DNA of 64,000 nt from the NCBI RefSeq assembly GCF_900457465.1, contig NZ_UAUU01000011.1:1860001-1924000 (forward strand). Reading direction: 5' to 3'. This stretch comes from Sphingobacterium multivorum. GTDB taxonomy: Bacteria > Bacteroidota > Bacteroidia > Sphingobacteriales > Sphingobacteriaceae. The notes below the pieces were generated by a model. The model did no database searches. It had not been told where the DNA came from and was given only the letters and a program-made list of their open reading frames with translations. Shown piece by piece: positions 27,441 to 36,133 of this stretch (positions are counted from its first letter, which is position 1; each line of letters opens with the position of its first letter). The translations under genes were made by a program, and so were the position numbers.

Positions 27441-28494
27441 ATGATTAAGTCGAAAGGTTATGCGGCGAAAGACAGTAATTCTCCACTTGAATACTGGGAG
27501 TTTGAAAGGAGAGAGCTTGGTGCAAACGATGTTTTAATAGATATCTTGTACAGCGGGATCTGTCATTCTGATATTCATCAAGTACATGATGAGTGGGGTG
27601 GAACACAATACCCAATTGTTCCTGGGCACGAAATTGTTGGTCGGATAAGTGCAGTTGGTCCTGGGGTGACTAAGTTCAAAAAAGGTGACTTGGCGGGTGT
27701 TGGTTGTATGGTTGCTTCTTGTGGCGAATGCGATAACTGTAAGTCAGACCAACAACAGTTCTGTTCAGAAAAAAAGACCGTTTGGACGTACAACAGTAAA
27801 GATGTGATGCATGATCACAGCTTTACTTTTGGTGGTTATAGCAATAATATTGTTGCGGATGCAGATTTTGTCTGCATGTGCCGGAATCTTTGGACATTAA
27901 AAAGGTGGCACCGCTACTCTGCGCTGGAATCACCACCTATTCGCCATTAAAAAGATGGAATATTAGTAAGGGCATAAAGTTGGTGTGTTGGGCTTAGGCG
28001 GATTGGGACACATGGCTGTTAAAATTGCAGTGGCAATGGGGGCAGAAGTCACAATGATAAGCCATTCACCACGCAAAAAGGACGATGCCGCTCTACTTGG
28101 AGCACACAAATTCTTAAATACCCATGAGGCCGATGAAATAAAGAAATTCTCCTCGTATTTTGATTTTATTATTGATACCGTATCGGCACCACATGACTAT
28201 AACCTCTATCTTGCATTATTGAAAACAAAAGGAGTTTATATTTGCGTGGGGATTCCAGCTGCACCCATGGAAATTAATGGACGCTCAATCATGGGGGGAA
28301 ATAAGATCCTAACGGCTTCCAGCATCGGGGGAATACAGGAAACGCAGGATATGCTTGATTTTTGTGCTGAACATAATATTCTACCCGAAACAGAAATGAT
28401 TGATATCGATTATGTAAATGAGGCGTATCAAAGAGTATTGGATAGTGATGTGAAATATCGTTTTGTAATCGATATGTCGTCTATTGAAAAGTAA
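27441..28494 (+). pseudogene. Zinc-dependent NAD(P) alcohol dehydrogenase (CAD/YahK-like), two frameshifts
   Basis: Adding one G after 27878 and one C after 27973 restores a 351-residue zinc alcohol dehydrogenase. Visible motifs are the catalytic zinc site SGICHSDIHQ and PIVPGHEIVGRI, the structural zinc cluster CMVASCGECDNCKSDQQQFC, and the Rossmann motif LGLGGLGHMAVKIAVAMGAE in the second half. The repaired middle reads CMVPESLDIKKVAPLLCAGI then TTYSPLKRW, exactly as in cinnamyl-alcohol-type dehydrogenases. The enzyme interconverts aldehydes and alcohols. As written, the protein stops before the cofactor domain. Confidence 0.85.
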
Positions 28495-28500
28495 TGAAAA

Positions 28501-28530
28501 AACAGGTCGGTTAAAGAGCCGACCTGTTTT
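28501..28530. terminator. Bidirectional terminator
   Basis: AACAGGTCGG (28501-28510) pairs with CCGACCTGTT (28519-28528) around an 8-base loop; A precedes and T follows. It serves the plus-strand dehydrogenase gene and overlaps the last codons of the convergent GNAT gene. Confidence 0.85.
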
Positions 28531-28978
28531 TTAAAATCTTATCCTTGTTTGAGTACTTCATATGATATGAATGCTCATCTTCTCCGATAATTTCGAAACC
28601 AAGACTAAAGTAGAGCTTTTGCGCTTTATTGGTTTTTAATACATGTAATGAAATCGACTTCCCTTCGTAAATTGCTTCATTTATAAGGTCTTTTAATATC
28701 TTTTTTCCTAGCCCTTTCCCTTGGTATCGGGGATCGATCTGTATTTGAATCAACTCGATATGAGCCCGTCCTTTCTCGGTTTTCAAAAGTCCGATAGGGA
28801 TATGGTTGTATTCAATGATAGCAGCATGTTCAAATTTGTATTTAATTCTTTGTAGATGTGAATCCCTCGTTGTGGGTAAAGCAGCGGCTATTAAATGTTG
28901 GGTCATTGTCTTTAATAGTAGATCTAAAAGAAAAGTCAAATCACTTTCCATTGCTCGTCTATATACTATTGGGATCAT
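28511..28978 (-). CDS. GNAT family N-acetyltransferase
   Basis: This 155-residue protein shows the acetyl-CoA binding motif A in IQIDPRYQGKGLGKKILKDL and the motif B end NKAQKLYFSLGFEIIGEDEH. The substrate is unknown. It is complete with an ATG start at 28978. Confidence 0.87.
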   Translation of the reverse strand: MIPIVYRRAMESDLTFLLDLLLKTMTQHLIAAALPTTRDSHLQRIKYKFEHAAIIEYNHIPIGLLKTEKGRAHIELIQIQIDPRYQGKGLGKKILKDLINEAIYEGKSISLHVLKTNKAQKLYFSLGFEIIGEDEHSYHMKYSNKDKILKNRSAL

Positions 28979-29300
28979 AGATGATTGGGTTTTATCAATG
29001 TAATCTGTTCAATCTATCGAAGGCTTTATCTGACATTCTCAAAGAAGGTCAGATTGATATGGGCCATGAGTACGAAGATAAGATTTTTAGCTATGAGCAC
29101 AATGATCTGATCGAAAGTCGGCTGCAATTTAGTATAATCATAGTAACTGCGTACTAAATTGCAATAGCGTACTTTAATCTTTTTGACATTTAGATGTGAA
29201 GAATGCTGGCGTGGCTCAAGATGAATACCGTAACTTTAGCTTTATAGCTGTACTTACATAGCGATTTTTTATTTAAAGGAACAATAAACAGATAATTTCA
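28979..29300. other. Intergenic region (322 bp) with a small open frame and an inverted repeat
   Basis: A 57-codon frame at 28981-29154 (starting MIGFYQCNLFNLSKALSDIL) has ordinary-looking codons but no known match. Its 3' end runs into a perfect 12-bp inverted repeat (29123-29134 and 29152-29163). It may be a small gene with a terminator-like hairpin or the remnant of a larger gene. Confidence 0.35.
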
Positions 29301-30245
29301 ATGAAAAAGGTAGAAATACAACACACAGATTTGCAGATAGCTCCAATTAATTTTGGCGGGAATGTTTTTGGCTGGACATTAGATGAGCAAAAATCGTTTG
29401 AAATGCTAGATAAATTTGTAGGAGCAGGATTTAATTTTATCGATACGGCAGATACGTATTCTTGGTGGGTGAATGGAACTGGCGGGCAGTCCGAAGAAAT
29501 TATTGGGAAATGGTTAAAAAGCCGTGGCAACCGTCAAAATATAGTAATCGCAACAAAAGTTGGATCCGAGACTAAGGAGCACGGGTATGATATCTCAAGA
29601 AAACATATTTTGAAATCTGCTGATGAATCGTTGCGACGATTGGGAGTAGATCATATTGATTTATACTATACCCACTTTGACGATAACGTAACCCCTGTGG
29701 AAGAGACATTGTCGGCTTATGCTGACTTAATAAAAGCAGGTAAGGTACGTTATATTGCCGCTTCTAATCTATCGCCAACTCGGTTAACGGAAAGCTTTGA
29801 TGTTGCGGAGAAAAATGGTCTTCCTAAATATGTTGCTTTGCAACCGCATTACAATTTGGTAGAGCGTGCTGGTTTTGAAACAGATTATGCGGGATTGGTC
29901 GAGAAGTACGGTTTGAGCGTATTTCCATATTGGTCGCTTGCTGCAGGTTTCTTGACCGGTAAATACCGTACTGAAGCTGACTTTGATAAAACGGCTAGGG
30001 GTGGTGGGATCAAAAAATATTTTGATGCTAAAGGTAAAGCTGTCCTAAAAGCGCTCGATGTTATCTCCGAGAAACACGGGACAAAACAGGCTACTGTAGC
30101 ATTAGCATGGTTGTTGGCTAAACCGCTAATTACCGCTCCCATTGTAAGTGCAACAAGTGAGAGTCAATTGGATACGCTATGTTCGGCGCCGACTCTTAAA
30201 TTAGATACGGAAGATATTGAATTATTAAATGAGGTCAGCAAATGA
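29301..30245 (+). CDS. Aldo/keto reductase
   Basis: The 314-residue TIM-barrel oxidoreductase has the catalytic Asp in FIDTADTYSWW with Tyr, the Lys in VIATKVGSET, and the His in DHIDLYYTHFDD, the standard AKR tetrad. Near the C-terminus PIVSATSESQLDTL fits the NADPH-binding region. Aldo/keto reductases reduce aldehydes and ketones with NADPH. It has its own strong terminator downstream and stands alone. Substrate unknown. Confidence 0.92.
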   Translation: MKKVEIQHTDLQIAPINFGGNVFGWTLDEQKSFEMLDKFVGAGFNFIDTADTYSWWVNGTGGQSEEIIGKWLKSRGNRQNIVIATKVGSETKEHGYDISRKHILKSADESLRRLGVDHIDLYYTHFDDNVTPVEETLSAYADLIKAGKVRYIAASNLSPTRLTESFDVAEKNGLPKYVALQPHYNLVERAGFETDYAGLVEKYGLSVFPYWSLAAGFLTGKYRTEADFDKTARGGGIKKYFDAKGKAVLKALDVISEKHGTKQATVALAWLLAKPLITAPIVSATSESQLDTLCSAPTLKLDTEDIELLNEVSK

Positions 30246-30262
30246 AATAGTGATAAAGAGTA

Positions 30263-30300
30263 AAAACAAAATCCCTACATTTCTTAGGGATTTTGTTTTA
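30263..30300. terminator. Rho-independent terminator after the aldo/keto reductase gene
   Basis: A 15-bp perfect stem (30263-30277 with 30285-30299) containing ATCCCTA / TAGGGAT, flanked by A and T runs. Confidence 0.85.
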
Positions 30301-30383
30301 TTGGGAAGCGGTTCCTAATAGAAGGTAGAAATTGCTTACGCATTTTAACAAGTTTATCGTAAATTGGACGCTAAATTGATCTT

Positions 30384-32099
30384 ATGAAACGGTTCCTGAT
30401 ATTATTTTCTTTTATGCTTTTTGGCAGAAGTTATGCGCAAATGCCTACACCTTTTGAACGGGGCAATGGTAATCAATCCACAACATTTGAAGAAATGCGG
30501 GCCTACTATCAGGAATTGGCGGAGAAATATACAACAATTCACTATGAAACACGGGGAGAAGACGATAACAATAAACCAATAGATGTGGTCGTATTTAATC
30601 CGTTTGGAAAGACACTGGAAGTCGCTAGGAAAGGGAAGTGTATTTTATTGGTCAACAACGGTATTCATCCCGGAGAACCCGATGGTATTGATGCCACTAT
30701 GATGCTCATGCGGGATTTGGCGACAGGAAAGGTAAAGGCACCTCAAAATGTTATCGTTGTTGCGCTCGCGAGTTACAATGTCAGTGGGATGTTAAATCGT
30801 GGGAGCTTTTCCCGAGCTAACCAAAATGGCCCTGAAGAGTATGGCTTTCGTGGAAATGCAAGGCATTATGACTTAAATAGGGATTTTATTAAGACAGACA
30901 CTAAAAACTCGCGCAGTTTTCAGCAGATTTTCCACTGGGTCAAGCCGGATGTTTTTATCGATAATCATGTGAGCAATGGGGCCGATTATCAGTACACTTT
31001 TACTTATATCTCAACAAACAAAGAACGTCTGGGAAACCTTTTAGGTAATTATTTTAATAACAACATGCAAAAAACCTTACTGAAAGATCTCCAGGAGAAA
31101 GGGTTTATGTCTGTTCCCTATGTTAACATCCACAACGATGTACCTGATGGTGGTTTTCCAACTTTTATGGATTCGCCAAGATATGCAACAGGTTACACCA
31201 GTCTATTTAATGTCATCGGAACCGTGGTGGAAACACATATGTTGAAACCTTATCAAGAACGTGTCAAAGCGACTTATGATTATATGCGTTGTAATCTGGA
31301 TTTTATGGAACAGCATTATAAGGAGATTAAACAAAAAAGAACTGAAAACCTCACGCAATATCAAATAGGGGATAAATATGCCATAGCATGGAAGCTTGAT
31401 TCATCGAAATATGAACCACTGGACTTTAAGGGCTTCGAGGCAAAATATAAGCCGAGCGATGTCTCCTCGAAAGATAGATTGTGGTATGATAGAAACGCTA
31501 AGTTTTCAAAACAAGTTAAGTTATATAATACCTATGTTCCGACAAAAGAAGTAACTATTCCATCGTATTATGTCATTCCGCAGTCTGAATGGGAGATTGT
31601 TAACTTGCTAACACTCAATCAGATCAAAATGATTCCGCTAAAACAAGATATGGTAATAGCGGTGGAACAGTATCGAATTAAGGATTTCAAGACAACTTCA
31701 AGTCCTTATGAAGGGCATTATTTACATTTTGATACCAGCCTCCTCCGGGAATCCAATAAGGTAAACTTGCGTGCTGGTGATTATTTAGTCCCCTTGAATC
31801 AGGACGGTGTAAAGTTCTTGCTGGAAACTTTAGAACCTGAAGCAATAGACTCTTATTTTAATTGGAATTTCTTTGATGCGATCTTAGGACAGAAAGAATA
31901 TTATTCAGCATATGTTTTTGAAGATACAGCAGCCAAACTTCTAAAAGAGAATAAAGATTTAAGAGCTGCCTTTGAACGCGAGAAGATGAACAACCCTAAA
32001 CTTGCTGCGAGTAGTAGTGCGCAGCTGGATTGGATATACAAACATTCACCTTACTATGAAGAGTCACATCTTCTTTATCCTATTTATCGCATCAATTGA
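30384..32099 (+). CDS. Secreted M14 family zinc carboxypeptidase
   Basis: The 571-residue exported peptidase has a signal peptide (MKRFLILFSFMLFGRSYAQ). Zinc ligands are visible in NNGIHPGEPDGIDATMM (His-x-x-Glu) and FIDNHVSNGADYQYTF (His), with the substrate-binding Arg region in ARHYDLNRDFIK. A likely catalytic Glu is in GTVVETHMLKPYQERV. M14 peptidases remove C-terminal amino acids or cleave peptidoglycan peptides. The C-terminal 250 residues are an extra domain without recognised motifs. The protein is intact and alone. Confidence 0.88.
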   Translation: MKRFLILFSFMLFGRSYAQMPTPFERGNGNQSTTFEEMRAYYQELAEKYTTIHYETRGEDDNNKPIDVVVFNPFGKTLEVARKGKCILLVNNGIHPGEPDGIDATMMLMRDLATGKVKAPQNVIVVALASYNVSGMLNRGSFSRANQNGPEEYGFRGNARHYDLNRDFIKTDTKNSRSFQQIFHWVKPDVFIDNHVSNGADYQYTFTYISTNKERLGNLLGNYFNNNMQKTLLKDLQEKGFMSVPYVNIHNDVPDGGFPTFMDSPRYATGYTSLFNVIGTVVETHMLKPYQERVKATYDYMRCNLDFMEQHYKEIKQKRTENLTQYQIGDKYAIAWKLDSSKYEPLDFKGFEAKYKPSDVSSKDRLWYDRNAKFSKQVKLYNTYVPTKEVTIPSYYVIPQSEWEIVNLLTLNQIKMIPLKQDMVIAVEQYRIKDFKTTSSPYEGHYLHFDTSLLRESNKVNLRAGDYLVPLNQDGVKFLLETLEPEAIDSYFNWNFFDAILGQKEYYSAYVFEDTAAKLLKENKDLRAAFEREKMNNPKLAASSSAQLDWIYKHSPYYEESHLLYPIYRIN

Positions 32100-32145
32100 T
32101 CACCGGTGATTTTTGATACACAAGGCTGCGTTCGTTACAATATGG

Positions 32146-32877
32146 CTATCTTATAAGTATATCCAGGGTAATACCAATGAACATTATGACGATCAAATAG
32201 GAGATAAAGCCTATTATTAAAGCGGCAAATGCTTTGAAATAGCTGATCTTTTTAGTCTTATCAAAAAACTGTCCCATGGCCCAGGAGTAATATGCAAAGG
32301 TCACCAATGTTGCGTATAAGATAAAACGCTGGTGGGTTATACCATCAATTATTGCAAAAAAAGCATAAATTAACATCGCCATCCCCATAATAAAACATAA
32401 TAAGATGATGATTTCAAAAAGATTATAGCCGTATTTTTTAAAGAATAATTTAGTCCAAAGGGCGATAAAGAATCCCATGATAATGTTAGCATAACCATAA
32501 TGATCTTGTAGCCATCGGAAGATGTGGGTCGTGATGATGAGTTTACTTTCAATACCATGGCTGTCGATTGACTGCATATACTGTTCTTCAGTATGGAAAA
32601 AGTGGGCAATAATCGAGTACACTAAAGAGGTTACAATAACAAAAATAATAGGTTTGACCAGCCGGCTACGATTCTCAGAAATGTAGTTTTGCACATTCTT
32701 CCCCGGCGCTGTTACCAATCCGCTAATGGTATAGAGAATACCGCGTTCAAAGTGAAGCACATGTTCTATTTCATGGGTGATATAATGCGCATCTATTCTT
32801 TTCAGCGTTGCAGGTTGGCCACAATCGGGACAAAATTTTGACGTAATGTCTGTACCGCAGTTTTTGCAAGTTATCAT
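32146..32877 (-). CDS. DUF3667 family membrane protein
   Basis: The 243-residue protein opens with a zinc ribbon, CKNCGTDITSKFCPDCGQP, followed by the DUF3667 signature ITHEIEHVLHFERGILYTIS and four to five membrane helices. Function is unknown. The architecture puts a cytoplasmic zinc finger on an inner-membrane protein. It is complete and starts at ATG 32877. Confidence 0.88.
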   Translation of the reverse strand: MITCKNCGTDITSKFCPDCGQPATLKRIDAHYITHEIEHVLHFERGILYTISGLVTAPGKNVQNYISENRSRLVKPIIFVIVTSLVYSIIAHFFHTEEQYMQSIDSHGIESKLIITTHIFRWLQDHYGYANIIMGFFIALWTKLFFKKYGYNLFEIIILLCFIMGMAMLIYAFFAIIDGITHQRFILYATLVTFAYYSWAMGQFFDKTKKISYFKAFAALIIGFISYLIVIMFIGITLDILIR

Positions 32878-32963
32878 GTTGAAGTTTTTCTTTAGGTAAT
32901 TAAGGTTAGGTACTCTATATCATTTTTAAAGCCTATAAAGGCAAACTTTCTTTACGGACCATT

Positions 32964-33770
32964 TTATTGGAGGTATTCAGCAACTTCCACAAGCTTGTAT
33001 TTGGGGCTCCGTTGCAAAAACTCACCAAGAAAAGCTGCGTGAGTAGCACCGGTGATCAGCAAAATACGATCTTGCGCCGTGACAGGGATCTGATTTAAAT
33101 TGGAGAGTATCCGTAGATTTCTTCCGTAAAATTTAGTGGCTTCGTCTGCTCCTTCAAAATTACCTTTTGTACTACTGTAGGTTAAGATATCAGCGTTTAC
33201 ATTGATAAATTTTTGCAGGGTCTCTTTATGATTAAATACCTTTAATTTATCTAAAATGGAGAGTTGGTCAATATGGGTGAATTCCTTCATGATTTTTCCC
33301 ATGTAGTTTTTATACGTTACAGTATCCACCTGGTTCTCCAGTTCATTGGCAATGTTGTAATTATATGCTGCAGTTTGTTGTTCATCAATTCCATAAATTG
33401 TTTTTACCCCTGCAAGTTTGCCAACTTCATAAGCGATTAACGCTATTTCACCACCAAACTTAGCTTTATGGCTTTTGTCGTCGATAAAAGATCTGTAGTC
33501 ACTGTTCAATTCTTTGTTTTTTTCAGGAATGACTTCTACGCAAATGATGGTTGGTTTAAAATCAGCCAACAGTTTGGCTACATGATAAGTTTCTCTTCTG
33601 TTTTTTTGATCTTTTTCATCAAATTCTACTTTATGGGCATCAGGGGTATAGCTCATGTGAAATGTCCCAAAATTTAAAACTTCGATTTTCTGCTGTGCGT
33701 AGCTGTTCCCAAAAAATAAGACCCCAAGGGCGATTCCAATATTTCGAATCTGTATAGTTTTAATAAGCAT
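32964..33770 (-). CDS. DUF5694 family exported protein
   Basis: The ATG at 33770 gives a signal peptide (MLIKTIQIRNIGIALGVLFF then GNSYAQ) and a 268-residue protein. An upstream TTG would add 25 basic residues before it and is less likely. Family traits include EVLNFGTFHMSYTPDAHK and DRILLITGATHAAFLGEFL near the C-terminus, a TraB/GumN-like layout with FGTFHM resembling a metal-binding GxxH region. Enzymatic activity is possible but unproven. It diverges from a LuxR-type regulator across a palindromic site. Confidence 0.82.
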   Translation of the reverse strand: MLIKTIQIRNIGIALGVLFFGNSYAQQKIEVLNFGTFHMSYTPDAHKVEFDEKDQKNRRETYHVAKLLADFKPTIICVEVIPEKNKELNSDYRSFIDDKSHKAKFGGEIALIAYEVGKLAGVKTIYGIDEQQTAAYNYNIANELENQVDTVTYKNYMGKIMKEFTHIDQLSILDKLKVFNHKETLQKFINVNADILTYSSTKGNFEGADEATKFYGRNLRILSNLNQIPVTAQDRILLITGATHAAFLGEFLQRSPKYKLVEVAEYLQ

Positions 33771-33872
33771 CTGTGTAAGAAATGGTTTTATGTTTTTTCC
33801 GGCTTTTCGTTCAGTTAGCTGTATTTTTCTAGCTGTTTTGTCCAAAAGTATTACAGTTTGTCCAAATAAAAG

Positions 33873-33888
33873 CTACACTTGAGTGTAG
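33873..33888. promoter_or_regulatory. Palindromic operator candidate CTACACT-TG-AGTGTAG
   Basis: Perfect 7-base arms with a 2-base spacer lie between the divergent DUF5694 and LuxR genes, 33 bp before the LuxR start. A related sequence occurs at 60241-60256. A dimeric regulator, perhaps the adjacent LuxR protein, could bind here. Confidence 0.5.
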
Positions 33889-33920
33889 TTTTATTTAACT
33901 TCGAAACTTAGAATTTCGTT

Positions 33921-34676
33921 ATGGATTTTAACGCGCTATTTTCACAAAAAAATACTGTTGATCGTCTTTCAGAAAAGGACATCCTGCAGACGCATGGCTA
34001 TATTGAGCTTGTCAAAGCTTTCTCACGAATTACTTACCAAAGTATCTATCTAATCGATTATCAGGCCAAAAGCTTTGAGTTTGTTTCAGACAACCCGCTG
34101 TTTCTCGCTGGTTTAACAGCCACAGAGGTGATGGAAATGGGCTATGGTTTTTATCAAAAATATGTTCCGTCCGATGATTTCCGGATGCTCATTACGATTA
34201 ACGAAGCGGGGTTCAGTTTTTACGAAAAAATACCCATCGAGGAACGGAAGCTTTACGTTATATCGTATGATTTTCAGATACAAAATGCGCATAACAAATT
34301 TATTTTGATTAATCATAAACTGACGCCGGTTTTTTTGACAGAAGAGGGGAAAATATGGAAGGCAATTTGTATCGTATCTTTATCCACCAATGTGTCTTCG
34401 GGCAACGTGACGATCGAAAAGTTGCACTCCAACTTAGTTTGGGAGTTGGATCTGTTGACTGGGAAATGGAACTCCCAAAAAAAGATTAACCTTACTGAAC
34501 GTGAAATAGAAATTTTACGCTTTTATCATCGCGGTCTGACCATTCATGAAACTTCCGAAAAAATTTTCGTTTCCATTGACACGGTGAAATTTCATCGGCG
34601 AAAATTATTTGAAAAACTGGGGGTAAGTAACATGAATGAAGCATTGGTTTATGCATTGAATAATAGGTTATTGTAA
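33921..34676 (+). CDS. LuxR-family regulator with PAS-like sensor domain
   Basis: The 251-residue protein has an N-terminal PAS-like domain (residues about 20-160; YQSIYLIDYQAKSFEFVSDN) and a C-terminal LuxR helix-turn-helix (LTEREIEILRFYHRGLTIHE with SIDTVKFHRRKLFEKLGVSN). It is a one-component regulator of a type common in Bacteroidota. The divergent DUF5694 gene is the natural first target candidate. Signal unknown. Confidence 0.88.
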   Translation: MDFNALFSQKNTVDRLSEKDILQTHGYIELVKAFSRITYQSIYLIDYQAKSFEFVSDNPLFLAGLTATEVMEMGYGFYQKYVPSDDFRMLITINEAGFSFYEKIPIEERKLYVISYDFQIQNAHNKFILINHKLTPVFLTEEGKIWKAICIVSLSTNVSSGNVTIEKLHSNLVWELDLLTGKWNSQKKINLTEREIEILRFYHRGLTIHETSEKIFVSIDTVKFHRRKLFEKLGVSNMNEALVYALNNRLL

Positions 34677-34708
34677 CGATGGCTTGACGGATGTTGAAAT
34701 GTTCAGGG

Positions 34709-34732
34709 CAAGCGCCTCAACCGAGGCGCTGC
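34709..34732. terminator. Hairpin between convergent LuxR and msrAB genes
   Basis: AGCGCCTC (34711-34718) pairs with GAGGCGCT (34723-34730) around a 4-base AACC loop; a T-rich tail begins 7 bp later on the plus strand. Confidence 0.55.
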
Positions 34733-34735
34733 AGA

Positions 34736-35839
34736 TTATTTTTTTACCAATAAGGGTAAGTACTTCTCGTAGCCCTGTGCTTTCATCTTGTCTTTTGGAA
34801 TAAATCGAAGTGAAGCACTGTTTATACAATAGCGTAGACCACCTTTATCTGCCGGTCCATCGTTAAAAACATGGCCGAGGTGTGCATCACCAGTTTTGCT
34901 ACGTACTTCCGTTCTGCGCATCCCGTACGAATTGTCGGAGTGTTCTTGAATCAAGCTATCGCTAATTGGTTTGGAAAAACTTGGCCATCCACAGCCCGAT
35001 TCAAATTTATCTGTTGAGACAAATAAGGGTTCTCCGGTTGTGATATCGACATAAATGCCTTCCCTAAATTCGTCATTATAGGCATTGTCAAATGCGCGCT
35101 CTGTTGCACTGTTTTGTGTAACATCGTATTGCAATGGAGTTAACTCCTTCTTCAAGGTCTCCTTGTCAGCTTTTTTATATCTGTTTTCAATGTTCACTTT
35201 GGCTTTTTCGGGGTTGGCATTTCGTGCAAGTTCAAATAAATCAGGGCTTATATGGCAATAACCACCGGGGTTTTTGTCCAGGTATTTTTGATGATAAGCT
35301 TCAGCATTATAGTAATTCTGTAAAGGTTCTATTTCCACCACTATTTTGCTCTTGTATTGACTTGCTAAAGCAGCTATTTGCTCTTTGATAACAGCAGCAT
35401 CGTCGGCATTGGTATAATAGATGCCTGTACGGTATTGCGTACCGATATCGTTGCCTTGTTTATTCAGTGAAGTTGGGTCAATTGTTTTGAAGAAAAGGTC
35501 TACGAGCAGCTTTAGATCGACAAGCGCTGGGTCGAAGTTTACCTTTACGGTTTCGGCAAACCCGGACGTTCCTGTCGAAACTTGTGCATAAGAAGGGTGC
35601 TGAAGGTTTCCATTGGCATAGCCAACTTCCGTTGCGGTGACCCCGCGCACTTGTTTAAAGAAGTGCTCAGTTCCCCAGAAGCATCCTCCTGCAAAATAGA
35701 CAACATGATCTTTTTGATTTGTAGTATTCATAGTATTTTGTGTTGACGGTTTTAAGTCTTTCCCTTTTTGTGAAAAGCAAACCTTGCTGATCAGAAATAA
35801 GCCGGTCGCTATAGCAAGGAGAACGAATAAGTGTTTCAT
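34736..35839 (-). CDS. msrAB: Bifunctional peptide methionine sulfoxide reductase MsrA/MsrB
   Basis: The 367-residue protein is an exported fusion. A signal peptide (MKHLFVLLAIATGLFLISKV) leads to an MsrA domain with the catalytic Cys in YFAGGCFWGTEHFF, reading through YHQKYLDKNPGGYC. The MsrB domain follows (residues about 220-360) with FESGCGWPSFSKPI and the nucleophile Cys in LRYCINSASLRF. The MsrB zinc CxxC pair is absent (YVDITTGEPLF), as in many fusions. The enzyme repairs methionine sulfoxide in the envelope. A perfect 36-bp palindrome ends 11 bp before its start codon. Confidence 0.94.
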   Translation of the reverse strand: MKHLFVLLAIATGLFLISKVCFSQKGKDLKPSTQNTMNTTNQKDHVVYFAGGCFWGTEHFFKQVRGVTATEVGYANGNLQHPSYAQVSTGTSGFAETVKVNFDPALVDLKLLVDLFFKTIDPTSLNKQGNDIGTQYRTGIYYTNADDAAVIKEQIAALASQYKSKIVVEIEPLQNYYNAEAYHQKYLDKNPGGYCHISPDLFELARNANPEKAKVNIENRYKKADKETLKKELTPLQYDVTQNSATERAFDNAYNDEFREGIYVDITTGEPLFVSTDKFESGCGWPSFSKPISDSLIQEHSDNSYGMRRTEVRSKTGDAHLGHVFNDGPADKGGLRYCINSASLRFIPKDKMKAQGYEKYLPLLVKK

Positions 35840-35850
35840 GGTATGGATTG

Positions 35851-35886
35851 CTACATGAAAGAAACAACATTGTTTCTTTCATGTAG
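35851..35886. promoter_or_regulatory. Perfect 36-bp palindrome upstream of msrAB
   Basis: Arms CTACATGAAAGAAACAA (35851-35867) and TTGTTTCTTTCATGTAG (35870-35886) are exact reverse complements around the 2-base spacer CA. The right end lies in the msrAB leader, 11 bp from the ATG. It could be a large operator, a leader hairpin that occludes translation, or a short mobile palindrome. There is no T tract. Confidence 0.7.
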
Positions 35887-36133
35887 GCTACAAACACCGT
35901 ACCTTTCTGGATGTTTAACTTAGAAGATATAAACAGTTTTGACTCTAATAGATTCTTTTTACAATTGGAAGACGAAATAAGTCTATGAAAGGTATGTCCT
36001 GACAAAAAGACCTTTTAGCTAAACTTCGCCAGCTGTATCTCTGACAGGAGAGTTCCTATATAGGTGATGTCCTACGAACTGCGCACGCGATCGTTTAATC
36101 CATATTGTTTTAAGTACTGTTCTTGTGACAAAG

